Assembly (NCBI RefSeq): GCF_002967715.1
Contig: NZ_PUIA01000017.1
Coordinates: 310,001 to 374,000, forward strand
Direction: 5' to 3'
Origin: Blastopirellula marina
GTDB lineage: Bacteria > Planctomycetota > Planctomycetia > Pirellulales > Pirellulaceae
Length of the DNA stretch: 64,000 nt
Shown here: in pieces, positions 44,990 through 55,998 of the stretch
Numbering within the stretch: position 1 is the stretch's first letter
Layout of the letters: the number at the start of each line of letters is the position of its first letter
Notes under the pieces: generated by a model
Databases searched by the model: none
What the model was told of the DNA's origin: nothing
What the model saw: the letters and a program-made list of their open reading frames with translations, nothing else
Program-made: the position numbers and the translations under genes

Positions 44990-45997
44990 ATGACAGTTGC
45001 TTCCATTCGCACTTCGTTTCTGCTTGTTCTGGCAATGCTTAGCGCATTGTCGGCCATGCCGTCTTCGTTTGCCACGGCAGCAGCTCCGGAAGAAAGCACC
45101 GACGTCGCAGCCAATGCGATCCGTCTGGCGCAAGCCAATCCGCCTAATCGAAAGTTTGTCGATGGCGTGATGACCACGATTCCGATGAAGTTCAGCGCTC
45201 AAGACACCTACACGAGCCCCGAACAATATCGCGACATCTTGCAGGGCATTCCCAATCTGGATTGGACCCCAAATTACCTTTCCGACACACGAACGCTGAA
45301 GTCGATGGCCAGCAACGTCATCTTCCGCCGCGACATTTGGGGCCTGGAATTCTCGTTCAAACCAGTCCGCATGATCGAGGTTGGCGTGCCGCAGCCCAGC
45401 GGAAAGCTGCAAAAGAAGTTGATCTGGTACATGGTTTACAAGGTAACCAATCACGGAAATCCACTTCGCCACGTGCCGGTCAAAGATCAGTTCGACAACG
45501 TGAAGTTCGAAGTTCAACAGATTGAAGACCTGCCATCCGCACCGATCCGGTTCTTCCCTCGTTTCGTCCTGGAAACCAAAGACACCAAAGAACGTAAAGA
45601 GTACCTAGACCGCATCATTCCGGCCGCTATCGAGAAGATAGCTGAACGCGAAACAGGGGGCAGCAAGCTTTATAACACCGTTGAGATCAGCCGATTTGAC
45701 ATTCCCGTGACGACCCCCGACAAAGACAACAGCATCTGGGGCGTGGTCACCTGGGAAGATGTCGATCCGAACACCGACTTCTTCAGCATCTACATCGACG
45801 GTCTGACCAATGCGTTTCGCGTGGTTGATGCCGACGAAAACTACGATGCTAGCTCTAACCCCCTCTCTTACCGCCAGTACCAGCAAAAGACGCTGAAGCT
45901 CAACTTCTGGCGTCCTGGCGACCAACTGGACGAAAACGAGCGGGAAATCCGACTCGGATCGCCTGGGGAGGTTGACTACGAGTGGATCTTCCGATAA
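44990..45997 (+). CDS. Secreted protein, unknown function
   Basis: 335 residues from ATG 44990, which opens a signal peptide (MTVASIRTSFLLVLAMLSAL-SAMPSSFA); the frame from 44942 is longer but lacks this. The mature part has repeated 'MKFSAQDTYTSPEQYRDILQ', VIFRRDIWGLEFSFKPVRMI and VTTPDKDNSIWGVVTWEDVD segments, beta-rich by composition, ending GEVDYEWIFR. No domain is recognised. Probably a planctomycete envelope protein. It is an independent unit between nadA and rpmA. Confidence 0.75.
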   Translation: MTVASIRTSFLLVLAMLSALSAMPSSFATAAAPEESTDVAANAIRLAQANPPNRKFVDGVMTTIPMKFSAQDTYTSPEQYRDILQGIPNLDWTPNYLSDTRTLKSMASNVIFRRDIWGLEFSFKPVRMIEVGVPQPSGKLQKKLIWYMVYKVTNHGNPLRHVPVKDQFDNVKFEVQQIEDLPSAPIRFFPRFVLETKDTKERKEYLDRIIPAAIEKIAERETGGSKLYNTVEISRFDIPVTTPDKDNSIWGVVTWEDVDPNTDFFSIYIDGLTNAFRVVDADENYDASSNPLSYRQYQQKTLKLNFWRPGDQLDENEREIRLGSPGEVDYEWIFR

Positions 45998-46112
45998 AAA
46001 ACTAGTTTCCCTCAGCGGCGATATAGTTGCCAGGGAACTGAATCGATCCAACTCGTAAGCGATTGCCGCCCTTTTTGATGCGGCCTAATAAGATACCTCA
46101 GGAGCAGATGTC

Positions 46113-46364
46113 ATGGCCCATAAGAAAGGTCAAGGTTCTAGCCGTAACGGTCGCGATTCCAACCCTCAATACCGCGGCGTAAAGAAGTACGGTGGCCAAA
46201 CGGTAAAGGCCGGTAGCATTCTCGTTCGCCAGCTGGGCACCAAGTTCCGTGCCGGCAAGAACGTCGGTATGGGCAAGGACTACACCCTGTTCGCTCTGTC
46301 GGACGGTACGGTCATGTTCGACCAAGGCAGCCGCCGCGTGAACATCGTGGTCGAAGCCAACTAG
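46113..46364 (+). CDS. rpmA: 50S ribosomal protein L27
   Basis: 83 residues, typical length. The N-terminus [20 protein letters not shown] is the L27 signature (the tail reaching the peptidyl-transferase centre), and [20 protein letters not shown] is the core. No extra propeptide precedes MAHKKG. rplU (L21), which normally comes just before rpmA, is not upstream here. A terminator hairpin follows at 46425, before obgE. Confidence 0.97.
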   Translation: MAHKKGQGSSRNGRDSNPQYRGVKKYGGQTVKAGSILVRQLGTKFRAGKNVGMGKDYTLFALSDGTVMFDQGSRRVNIVVEAN

Positions 46365-46424
46365 GCAATTCGCCCTTCCCCGCTGGGAAGCTTAGGCGAA
46401 CGATTCGCACAAGAGAAAACACAG

Positions 46425-46455
46425 TAGGGATGGTCAGTTGGCCATCCCTATTTTT
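46425..46455 (+). terminator. Rho-independent terminator between rpmA and obgE
   Basis: Stem TAGGGATGG (46425-46433) and CCATCCCTA (46442-46450) with an 8-base loop, followed by TTTTT. It lies 60 bases after rpmA and 32 bases before the obgE ATG, so obgE would depend on read-through or on another promoter. Confidence 0.75.
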
Positions 46456-46487
46456 ATTCGCATAACGCCAGGCACTAAAATCCATCT

Positions 46488-47498
46488 ATGTTTGTCGATC
46501 GGGTACAAATCGAAGTCGAAGCCGGGGGTGGTGGAAATGGTTGTTCCAGCTTCCGCCGCGAGCGATATATCCCCAAGGGAGGTCCCGATGGTGGAGACGG
46601 CGGCGACGGCGGGAGCATCATCATCCTGGCCGAAGAAGGGGTGAACAGCCTGGTGCAGCTCGCCCACCAACACCACTGGCGCGGCAAACGAGGCGGCCAC
46701 GGTAGCGGTGCCAACCGCACCGGTCGCAAAGGGGAAGACATGGTCATCAAGGTTCCGCCAGGGACCGTGGTGATCGACGCGAAGGAAAACTTCGTTCTGA
46801 AGGATCTCGCCAAGGACGGAGATCAACTGATCGCGGCACGCGGAGGCAAAGGAGGTCGTGGTAACCTCAGCTTCAAATCAAGCACCAATCGCGCCCCCAG
46901 AGAATGCCAGCCTGGCGATCCCGGCGAGAAACGCCTGCTGACCCTCGAACTGAAGTCGATCGCCGACGTCGGCCTCATTGGCAAACCCAACGCCGGGAAA
47001 AGCACGCTTCTATCGCGTCTTTCCCGCGCAAGGCCCGAAATTGCCGATTACCCGTTTACCACCAAGTTCCCCAACCTGGGCCAGGTGCAGATCGACATAG
47101 ACACCAGCTTCATTCTGGCCGACATCCCCGGTCTGATTGAAGGAGCCGCCGAAGGGGTCGGACTGGGGCACGAATTTCTGCGCCATGTCGAACGAGCAGG
47201 TCTGCTGGTTCACCTGATCGAGCCAGCTCCGGTCGATGGAACCGACCCAATGGAGAACTATCATTCCATTCGGAAAGAGCTGGAAGCTTACAATCCCAAG
47301 CTTGCTGCCCGGCCAGAGGTGACGTGTGTCACCAAGGCCGAACTTCCCGGAGCGGAAGAGTTTCGCTCGACCCTTCAACAAGAGCTTGGCCGTGACGTCT
47401 TTCTGATTTCGGCGGTCACCGGGCAAGGCCTGAACGAAATGGTTCGGCAAGTTGCCCAGCAGTTGGAGGCCGCCAAGAACGAAACGGAGGAAGCCTAG
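46488..47498 (+). CDS. obgE: Obg-family GTPase
   Basis: 336 residues. The N-terminal Obg fold is Gly-rich ([32 protein letters not shown]), followed by the G domain: G1 GKPNAGKS, switch TTKFPNLG, G3 [20 protein letters not shown], and a C-terminal helix. Obg binds the 50S subunit and couples GTP state to ribosome assembly and growth. The variable OCT domain is absent, so this is the short form. It overlaps the coaX start by one base (TAGTG at 47496-47500). Confidence 0.96.
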   Translation: MFVDRVQIEVEAGGGGNGCSSFRRERYIPKGGPDGGDGGDGGSIIILAEEGVNSLVQLAHQHHWRGKRGGHGSGANRTGRKGEDMVIKVPPGTVVIDAKENFVLKDLAKDGDQLIAARGGKGGRGNLSFKSSTNRAPRECQPGDPGEKRLLTLELKSIADVGLIGKPNAGKSTLLSRLSRARPEIADYPFTTKFPNLGQVQIDIDTSFILADIPGLIEGAAEGVGLGHEFLRHVERAGLLVHLIEPAPVDGTDPMENYHSIRKELEAYNPKLAARPEVTCVTKAELPGAEEFRSTLQQELGRDVFLISAVTGQGLNEMVRQVAQQLEAAKNETEEA

Positions 47499-48274
47499 TG
47501 CCGGTTGAGTCTCTCGTCGCCATCGATATTGGCAACACGCGAGTTCACTTTGCCCTGTTCGAGAACTTCCATGCGGACGAAGTTACTCCGCCGGTGTCCA
47601 CGTTTTCGTATTCGACTTACTCGTCAGACATCCAAGGCCTGCGTAACTGGCTATCTGGCGATACCCTTCCCTGGTACACCGTCAGCGTCCACCGCTCGGC
47701 ACTCGCTTCACTGGAAGCATTTTCCAAGATCGAACCGCGCGTCAGTTCTTTCTTCGCGTTCGATCACAAAAAACTACCGATCGAAATCGCAATTCCCTCT
47801 CCCGAGAAGGTCGGACTCGATCGACTTGCCGCTGCGGTCGCCGCGAATCACATGCGCCAGAAAGATCGGCCTGCAATCGTAGTCGACGCCGGCACGGCAA
47901 TCACCGTCGACGCGGTTTCGGCCCAAGGAGAGTTCGTCGGCGGGGCCATCCTGCCTGGCATGCGCACCAGCGCGAAGGCCTTGGCCTCGCAGACCGACGC
48001 CCTACCTCAGATCACGATTGACCTGGAAAACAAGCCCGCCGCGATTGGCACCAATACAACCGAGGCGATGCAAAGCGGTCTCTTCTGGGGCTCGGTTGGG
48101 GCGGTGCGAGAAACGATCCGCCGCGTCTCGGATCAGCTGAACTCCGACAAACCACCGCAAATTTTCTTTAGCGGCGGCGACGTAAATTACCTGGCACCGT
48201 GGATGGACCTCGATATCGAAACGGTCGATCACCTGGTGCTCAGAGGCGTAGCGCTGGCGGCTCAAACGCTGTAA
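47498..48274 (+). CDS. coaX: Type III pantothenate kinase
   Basis: 258 residues from GTG 47498, which overlaps the last base of the obgE stop. The ASKHA-fold motifs are AIDIGNTRVHFALFE at the N-terminus and DAGTAITVDAVSAQGEFVGG in the middle, with GLDRLAAAVAANH between; all are typical of CoaX. It phosphorylates pantothenate in the first step of coenzyme A synthesis and does not respond to CoA feedback. Probably co-translated with obgE. Convergent with the reductase gene, 26 bases apart. Confidence 0.92.
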   Translation: MPVESLVAIDIGNTRVHFALFENFHADEVTPPVSTFSYSTYSSDIQGLRNWLSGDTLPWYTVSVHRSALASLEAFSKIEPRVSSFFAFDHKKLPIEIAIPSPEKVGLDRLAAAVAANHMRQKDRPAIVVDAGTAITVDAVSAQGEFVGGAILPGMRTSAKALASQTDALPQITIDLENKPAAIGTNTTEAMQSGLFWGSVGAVRETIRRVSDQLNSDKPPQIFFSGGDVNYLAPWMDLDIETVDHLVLRGVALAAQTL

Positions 48275-48300
48275 CCAAGCGAACGCCGACCGCACCCGCA

Positions 48301-50192
<1,892 letters not shown>

Positions 50193-52994
50193 CTACTCCT
50201 CGCCACTCTCTTCGGAAGCACTCTCTTCAGAAGCAGAGCCTTCGTCGGTCGATTCTTCTGCGGCGGGCTGCTCACTTACCTGAGGTGCGGCCGGTGTTGC
50301 CGGTGCTGCGGTTTCATCCAATTCGTCGTCGCCGTCTTCCTTAGGAACACGGACCACGGCGGCCAGGCTATCCCCTTCGTCCATCGACATGATGCGGACG
50401 CCTTGCGTGTTACGGCCGACCATGCTGATTTCGGCGGCGGAAATACGCTGGATCTTGCCACGGGCAGTCATCATCAGCACTTCGTCGGAATCGTCGACGC
50501 GAGCGACCGCGACGACCTTACCGTTGCGCGCGGTGGTCTTGATGTCTCGCAGCCCCTTACCACCACGCTTCTGCGTGCGATAACGAGCGCTGCCCGAGGT
50601 CGACTCTTCTTCCGAGCCGCTATCTTCGGTTCCGCTATCCTCTGTTTCGTTCTCGTCCCCTTCGTCCTCAATGGCCAGGCCAGGACCGAAGTTGGTTCGC
50701 TTGCCGTAACCATGTTCACACACGGTCAGCAACTGAGCATCCGGATCGGCCACGACCATCCCCACCAGGCTGTCTCCTTTGGTGAGGTTAATCCCCTTCA
50801 CACCGCTCGAGTTGCGGCCCATCGCACGGGCATCGCTCTCGCGGAAACGAATGGCCATCCCCTTCTCGGTGGAAAGCACGAGTTCGTCGCCAGGCTTGGT
50901 GATCGCGACATCGACCAGTTCGTCGTCTTCCTTCAGCTTGATCGCGATGATGCCGTTCTTCTTGGGACGGCTGTACGCTTCGAGCAAGGTCTTCTTCACC
51001 AGGCCCTTGCGGGTCGCCATCACCAGGCAGTGGTCTGGCAGGTCGAAGTCACGCACGGCTCGGCAGTCGGCAATGTGCTCTCCTTCTTCCAGTTGAAGCA
51101 GGTTGACCACCGCGCGACCACGGCTTTCGCGGCTGAGGTTCGGCAGGTCGTATACCTTTTGCCACAGCACTTTCCCCTTCGTGGTGAAGAAGAGAACGTA
51201 CGCGTGGGTCGAGGCGACAAACAGGTGGCGAATTGGATCTTCCTCTTCGCTCTTGGCCCCCTTGATCCCCTTACCACCACGGCGCTGGGCCTTGTAGATG
51301 CTGGCCGGGGTTCGCTTGATGTACCCCTTGGTGCTGATCGAGACCACCATCGTTTCTTCTTCGATGAGGTCTTCCAGGTCGATGTTGCCGATCTCTTCGT
51401 GCGAGATCTCGGTGCGACGATCGTCCCCAAAGCGGCGGTCGATCTCTTCCATCTGCTCGCGGATGATCGCCAGAATGTTGGCTTCGTCCGACAAGATACG
51501 CAGATACTCGGCAATCTCTTCCAGCAGCTTGGCATGTTCGCCGGAAAGCTTTTCCTGTTCCAGGTTCACCAACTGACCCAGCGTCATACGCAGGATCGCG
51601 TCGGTCTGCACCGAGGTCAGGAAGTAGACGTCCGATTCACCCCGCTCCAGCTGGAACTGAGCGAAACCTTGCTCGCCGAGAGCGCGGGCCATCATCGAGG
51701 CCGGGCATTCGACCCCCATCAGGCGCTGCTTCGCTTCGGCTTGGGTGCGGGACGAACGAATGATGCGGATGATTTCGTCGATGTCGGCCAGTGCCAGCAG
51801 CAAACCTTCGATGGTGTGCTTGCGTTGACGAGCCTTGGCCAAGAGGAACTGCGTACGACGGCGAATGACCGTGACGCGGTGGCGAATGAACTCTTCCAGC
51901 ATTTCCTTGATCGACATCGTTCGCGGCTTGCCGTCGACCAATGCCAGCAAGATGATCGAGAACGAATCCTGGATCGGTGAGAACTGGTAGAGCTGATTCA
52001 GCACGATATCGGGATCGGCGTCACGCTTCAGTTCGATGACAATCCGCACCGGCTCCTTGAGATCGGAGTGGTTGGCGACCGCGCGAATTCCCTGGATGCG
52101 TCCTTCATTGACCAGCGAGGCGATCTTCTCTTCGACGCGGTCGCGGGTCTGCTGGTAAGGGATGTCGTGGATGATGATCTTCGCACCGCTTTTGGCATGT
52201 TCGATCGTGGTGTGCGAACGGACGACGACCGTGCTGCGGCCGGTCTTGTAGCCCTGGCGGATCGCGGCCCGGCCACAAATGATGCCCCCGGTCGGGAAGT
52301 CAGGCCCCTGGACGATGTTGAGGACTTCGTCGATGGTAGTGCCGGGATCGTCGATCAGATGAATGACGGCTTGGCAGATCTCGCGCAGGTTGTTCGGCGG
52401 GATGGAAGTCGCCATACCCACCGCGATGCCGTTCCCGCCGTTGACCAGCAAGTTGGGGAACTTGCTCGGCAACACGGACGGTTCGGAGTTGCGCTCGTCG
52501 TAGGTCGGCACGTAGTCGACCGTGTCGAGCTTCAGGTCTTCCAACATCAACTGGGCGAAGCTGGACATGCGGGCTTCGGTGTATCGCATAGCCGCCGGGG
52601 GGAGACCGGCAATCGATCCGAAGTTCCCCTGCTTGTCGACCAGCACGTACCGCATGTTCCATTCCTGGGCCATGCGGACCAGGGTCGGATAGATCACCGC
52701 TTCACCGTGCGGGTGATAGTTACCCGAGGTGTCACCGCTGATCTTGGCACATTTGACCCGCGATGCCCCCGGCGTGAGGTTCAGGTCGTTCATGGCCACC
52801 AGAATGCGCCGCTGCGAAGGCTTCAGCCCATCGCGAACATCGGGCAAGGCGCGGCTGACGATCACGCTCATCGCGTAGGTGAGGTAGCTCTCCTTGAGCT
52901 CGTCCTCAATCGACATTGTGAACAGTTTTGTGGGGTCTTCCGTCGACCCGCCATCACTACCATTACCGTTGGGGTTGTTACCGTCCGTTGCCAA
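50193..52994 (-). CDS. gyrA: DNA gyrase subunit A
   Basis: 933 residues. Catalytic Tyr138 lies in AAMRYTEAR and the breakage-reunion motifs are complete. Two C-terminal boxes are seen: the canonical QRRGGKG (about 569) and a second QKRGGKG (about 808), the latter directly after a Glu/Asp/Ser insert; the protein ends in an acidic tail. This identifies gyrase rather than topoisomerase IV. At the quinolone site the sequence is [12 protein letters not shown], with Ala99 and Pro103 at the E. coli Ser83 and Asp87 positions. The start is TTG 52994, supported by GAAAGGAC; ATG 52916 lacks a ribosome-binding site. It is cotranscribed with gmd. Confidence 0.96.
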   Translation of the reverse strand: MATDGNNPNGNGSDGGSTEDPTKLFTMSIEDELKESYLTYAMSVIVSRALPDVRDGLKPSQRRILVAMNDLNLTPGASRVKCAKISGDTSGNYHPHGEAVIYPTLVRMAQEWNMRYVLVDKQGNFGSIAGLPPAAMRYTEARMSSFAQLMLEDLKLDTVDYVPTYDERNSEPSVLPSKFPNLLVNGGNGIAVGMATSIPPNNLREICQAVIHLIDDPGTTIDEVLNIVQGPDFPTGGIICGRAAIRQGYKTGRSTVVVRSHTTIEHAKSGAKIIIHDIPYQQTRDRVEEKIASLVNEGRIQGIRAVANHSDLKEPVRIVIELKRDADPDIVLNQLYQFSPIQDSFSIILLALVDGKPRTMSIKEMLEEFIRHRVTVIRRRTQFLLAKARQRKHTIEGLLLALADIDEIIRIIRSSRTQAEAKQRLMGVECPASMMARALGEQGFAQFQLERGESDVYFLTSVQTDAILRMTLGQLVNLEQEKLSGEHAKLLEEIAEYLRILSDEANILAIIREQMEEIDRRFGDDRRTEISHEEIGNIDLEDLIEEETMVVSISTKGYIKRTPASIYKAQRRGGKGIKGAKSEEEDPIRHLFVASTHAYVLFFTTKGKVLWQKVYDLPNLSRESRGRAVVNLLQLEEGEHIADCRAVRDFDLPDHCLVMATRKGLVKKTLLEAYSRPKKNGIIAIKLKEDDELVDVAITKPGDELVLSTEKGMAIRFRESDARAMGRNSSGVKGINLTKGDSLVGMVVADPDAQLLTVCEHGYGKRTNFGPGLAIEDEGDENETEDSGTEDSGSEEESTSGSARYRTQKRGGKGLRDIKTTARNGKVVAVARVDDSDEVLMMTARGKIQRISAAEISMVGRNTQGVRIMSMDEGDSLAAVVRVPKEDGDDELDETAAPATPAAPQVSEQPAAEESTDEGSASEESASEESGEE

Positions 52995-53324
52995 GTGAGC
53001 GTCCTTTCGGAGGTTATCCTGCGCGGCGGGAAAAAGTGCCCGGCGCGACCGTCAATCTGCGAGGTTGCCAGCAGTGCTGAAAAGAGGCAAAAACACCGAG
53101 AAAAACCACGTTTCCCCAGTCGTTAAAAGCCTTTCAAATTGCACACCGTAATGTACCAAACTTGAGGGCGCAAAACTACTAGGGGAAAGCCAATTAGGCG
53201 AAGCGCTAAGTGGTTGTAGGACAGAGGTTTACGAGGCGTAATTTTTAACCAGATTTGACATAGCGAAGATACCCCAAAAAGCAACGGCAAACCTGGCACC
53301 GCCAACAGTAAAAACCTAGCAAAG
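52995..53324. other. Intergenic region upstream of gyrA
   Basis: 330 bases. The gyrA ribosome-binding site (CCGAAAGGACG on the minus strand) is at its left end. Otherwise it is A-rich and featureless; no promoter pair, hairpin or small gene was convincing. Confidence 0.4.
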
Positions 53325-53615
53325 TCAGAACGGCCCTCGATAGGATTCAAGGAACATTGTGTATTTGTCGGGCAGCGTTGATGGGTCTTTCAAATAGTTC
53401 AACCAGACTTCGAGCCTGGCCTGCTCTTGGGGAGTTTTTACGTTGAGCATCTCCTTTTGAAGCGCCGAAAAGAATCGATCTTTCATGCTCTCACCATATC
53501 CGGCGGTGTCGTAAATTTCAATTTCGCGAACGATTTGCATCGCCTCGAAGTCACGCTGCCGCTGATAGCTGACGTAGAGCGGAAGCGGATCGAGATCGGA
53601 GAAGATGCTCTGCAA
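53325..53615 (-). CDS. Downstream reading frame of a split or frameshifted gene
   Basis: 96 residues from TTG 53615, in a frame shifted +1 from the preceding gene and overlapping it by 65 bases. The frame is open about seven codons further up. Helical, with no signal or membrane segment (YVSYQRQRDFEAMQIVREIE, WLNYLKDPSTLPDKYTMFLE). The TTG is 17 bases after the nearest ribosome-binding-like GAGGAG, too far for normal initiation, so it is more likely the C-terminal part of the membrane-anchored protein, joined by an indel or a +1 frameshift at 53629-53632. Confidence 0.5.
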   Translation of the reverse strand: MQSIFSDLDPLPLYVSYQRQRDFEAMQIVREIEIYDTAGYGESMKDRFFSALQKEMLNVKTPQEQARLEVWLNYLKDPSTLPDKYTMFLESYRGPF

Positions 53616-54081
53616 TAACGTACTCAGGAAAACTCCTCAAACACTCGAGAATGCGGGCCTGAATTGCGGGATGGCTATCGGGATACTCCTTGGCTAATAA
53701 ATCGACTAGCTCATGAAGCTGATGGTCGTTTGCTTGTAGAAAAAAATAGACGAGATCTCGCTCACCCCAGTGCACCGTTGGATTTGTCGTTTTGATCTCG
53801 CTTAGAACCGCATCAGGGGAATTCCACCGAGTGACTGCCCCATCAAACGATTGCTCAGCACGTGAGAGCTTACTCATTCGTGCTTCTGCTTCTGAGCACT
53901 CCTGAATCAGCATTGCCTGCTCGGCCATCAGATCGCGGTAACGCTTGTCCTGAGCGGCAAACGCTGAGTAGACCGCAAAAATCATCCCCGCGATCGTGGG
54001 AAGCACGAACAGGAGAAACCACAGCGGAAACTGAGTTCGCTGCGAAGGTCGTTGTTCAATCTCCTGTTCGGTCTCACTCAT
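53551..54081 (-). CDS. Single-TM anchored protein, unknown function; C-terminus may depend on a frameshift
   Basis: 176 residues from ATG 54081; GTG 54117, which overlaps the previous stop as GTGA, would add 12 and give translational coupling. One membrane segment near residues 18-40 (FPLWFLLFVLPTIAGMIFAV) anchors a soluble helical domain (QAMLIQECSEAEARMSKLSR). The last 20 or so residues (AEHLLRSRSASALRQLSAAA) are Ser/Ala/Arg-rich and unlike the rest; shifting +1 at GAGTTTTCC (near 53630) instead continues as LSTLLQSIFSDLDPLPLYVS. No family recognised. Confidence 0.55.
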   Translation of the reverse strand: MSETEQEIEQRPSQRTQFPLWFLLFVLPTIAGMIFAVYSAFAAQDKRYRDLMAEQAMLIQECSEAEARMSKLSRAEQSFDGAVTRWNSPDAVLSEIKTTNPTVHWGERDLVYFFLQANDHQLHELVDLLAKEYPDSHPAIQARILECLRSFPEYVIAEHLLRSRSASALRQLSAAA

Positions 54082-54113
54082 GCCAGTTCCAATTTCGATC
54101 GAGCACGCCGAAC

Positions 54114-54755
54114 TCACAGTGTGTACGCGATCTCTTTCGCATCTGCTTTCAGATCTTTCCAGTCGGCGTCTGCGTTCAATTCCAGGGCCATCGACTTGGT
54201 TAGGGGCCGATGTTCGTAAATGGCCGTTACCAGGTCTGGGTCGACCTCCATCTCGTAGTACTCTCCCGCAAAATCGCAGTACGTTTCTGGGTCACCATCG
54301 AGGGGAGAAAGAAGGTAGGCAGATCCATCCGGATCATTCCCTTTGGGAAGCTTGACGTTTGCGTGATCCCACTTTGAAGCATCTTTCGCACGCCAGAGAC
54401 AGAACGTCACATTTTCAGGTGAGAACGCAGGCTCGGTCACGCCTCCCTTGAACTGAGCGGGAACGCCTTCGTATAGCTGGCTGCAAAGCTCAGGCATGCT
54501 CGCAACCTTGCATTCGTGCTCGAAACCTTTGAGGAAACAGCCGTACGCGTTGAACAAGGCAAAGAAATCATCGCCGCTTCCATTTCGCATCGAACCCATT
54601 CGCTCCCCTTTTCCCCACTTGGCGTTGAATGAGTAGTAGCGGTACTCCCATTCGGGACACACGATGGCATCGAGCATGGCCAACGACTGAAGCAGTTTCT
54701 CCAGCCGCGACACCTCCGGCAGATGCGAAAGATCTCGGGTCGATATCGTGGCCAC
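54114..54755 (-). CDS. Conserved hypothetical protein with aromatic-rich core
   Basis: 213 residues from GTG 54755, with AGGAA about 10 bases upstream. No signal or membrane part. The core CPEWEYRYYSFNAKW then GSMRNGSGDDFFALFNAYGC and PAFSPENVTFCLWRAKDASK is strikingly aromatic; I have the impression that this pattern belongs to a widespread uncharacterised bacterial family, but cannot confirm it. A Gly-rich turn and acidic segments (SPLDGDPETYCDFAGEYYEM) follow. It is coupled to the membrane-anchored gene downstream. Confidence 0.6.
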   Translation of the reverse strand: MATISTRDLSHLPEVSRLEKLLQSLAMLDAIVCPEWEYRYYSFNAKWGKGERMGSMRNGSGDDFFALFNAYGCFLKGFEHECKVASMPELCSQLYEGVPAQFKGGVTEPAFSPENVTFCLWRAKDASKWDHANVKLPKGNDPDGSAYLLSPLDGDPETYCDFAGEYYEMEVDPDLVTAIYEHRPLTKSMALELNADADWKDLKADAKEIAYTL

Positions 54756-55135
54756 CGGCAGATGTTCCTGAAAAGAGATGAGAGGGGGCTGGAACTAGTT
54801 TTAATGGCCAGGACAGTTTCTTTCCACATTTTTCCACAATTCGAAGCAACCCAGTCCCAGATATCCGGATAACCTTTTTGGCTCGACGGGGAAACGGGTC
54901 ACTTACTCGCGGCCGCGAGACGATTCAACGAGGGGTAGATCGGTCGGCACGATCCAACGAAGGTGCCCAGCGATCGTGAGCTTGCCTGTGTTTAGGGGGA
55001 GATACACAGGCAGATGGAAGGCATCGACCGTGGCCACATCGAATCATCGGGGGTTGATTCGATGGTGGCTGCGGTCGAGTTATTTCTTGACCCAGCCACG
55101 TGATGCACGCTGTTCGTTTCTAGATGCGTGATGTC
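54756..55135. other. Intergenic region with three consecutive hairpins
   Basis: 380 bases between two minus-strand genes. It holds a 14-bp GC-only palindrome at 54906-54919 (CTCGCGGCCGCGAG) and the structured segment described next. Two TTTCCACA-type 8-mers at 54821 and 54831 lie nearby, too few for an origin call. No protein gene was seen. Confidence 0.6.
54948..55090 (+). ncRNA. Candidate structured noncoding RNA with three hairpins
   Basis: Three hairpins follow each other: CACGATC / GATCGTG (54948-54954 with 54972-54978); TGCCTGTGT / ACACAGGCA (54983-54991 with 55004-55012); and a 22-pair stem (55025-55046 with 55055-55077) with one bulged G at 55064. In the last stem two positions pair as U-G and G-U only when read on the plus strand (55031/55071 and 55032/55070), which favours a plus-strand transcript. 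Loops 2 and 3 both contain GGGGG. A U-rich stretch (AGTTATTTCTT, 55078-55088) follows. No promoter was found, so expression is unproven. Confidence 0.5.
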
Positions 55136-55888
55136 TTAAGAGAAAGCCACCAGCACGTCGTACATCGCGTGCGATCCCGCCGCGATACCAAAACCGCGCA
55201 GGGCAAAGATCGACGCGAAGATCAGCCCGGCCGACAGGCGAAATAGAAACGTGTAACCGTCGATCGGATCGCCGCCAGCGACAAAGAAGTTGTAATGGGC
55301 CGCGGCGAACACCAGGCTGCTAATGAGCATCGCCGCGAAGGTGGCAACCAGTTTCGGGAACGCAAAGCCCTGGATAAAGACGATCAGCACGGGGATCAGC
55401 ATCAATCGGAACAAGAGTTCTTCGTAGATTCCTGCTCCGAAATAGGCGACAACCTGCTTGGTGGTCGTGTCGACCTCGGGACCGGCGTTGGCCGCAACGA
55501 CATGCATCTGCATGACCGACGCCTGAAAGTGAGCCAGGCACAAGAGCAACAGCCCTAGCACCATCGACTCGGCAGCCATCAGCGGCAGATTGGTTGGGCG
55601 GAACTGCCACGGGTACGACTTCAAATGATGCCAAGACAGGAGAATCCCGATCGTCAGCACCGGTAGCAGGAAGTACTGACCGAGACCCATCAGGCTCAGG
55701 AACTGTCGGAGCCAGACATCGACCCCATTGCGAATTGCGGCTGGCCCCAGCCAGAGCACGCCGGCCTCGTAGACGGCCAGCATCGGCAGCACGAAGATCA
55801 AACTAGTCAGCGGGCGAGCGGTGGCCTGCCAATAGTTGATCTCTTCGGTTTCGAGTTCCACTTCAGGAGCGGAGATGGGTGCGTTCAT
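55136..55888 (-). CDS. CPBP-family intramembrane metalloprotease (CAAX protease-like)
   Basis: 250 residues from ATG 55888; GTG 55921 would add 11. Multiple hydrophobic segments. The ABI/CPBP motifs are YEELLFR (Glu156, Glu157, Arg161), FAAAHYN (His198) and SHAMYD (His240), in the proper order and spacing. Such proteins cleave prenylated or signal-like substrates in the membrane; here the target is unknown. It is followed, on the minus strand, by the structured intergenic region and the small unknown genes. Confidence 0.88.
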   Translation of the reverse strand: MNAPISAPEVELETEEINYWQATARPLTSLIFVLPMLAVYEAGVLWLGPAAIRNGVDVWLRQFLSLMGLGQYFLLPVLTIGILLSWHHLKSYPWQFRPTNLPLMAAESMVLGLLLLCLAHFQASVMQMHVVAANAGPEVDTTTKQVVAYFGAGIYEELLFRLMLIPVLIVFIQGFAFPKLVATFAAMLISSLVFAAAHYNFFVAGGDPIDGYTFLFRLSAGLIFASIFALRGFGIAAGSHAMYDVLVAFS

Positions 55889-55998
55889 TGCTGGCGATCG
55901 TTGGTCGAGCGAGGTTTCCACATACTTTCCCGTCGGAACTTATGCCAGCAGCACTTGATTCCTAGTCGCCTGACTGGAACAACTGTTACGACCGGACA

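Noticed and set aside
46008-46042. Imperfect inverted repeat AGTTTCCCT / AGGGAACT after the secreted unknown gene
   Set aside because: Short, with a bulge and no T run; not called as a terminator.
54821-54838. Two DnaA-box-like TTTCCACA sequences
   Set aside because: Only two imperfect copies, no AT-rich unwinding element and no dnaA or gidA nearby; not enough for an origin.
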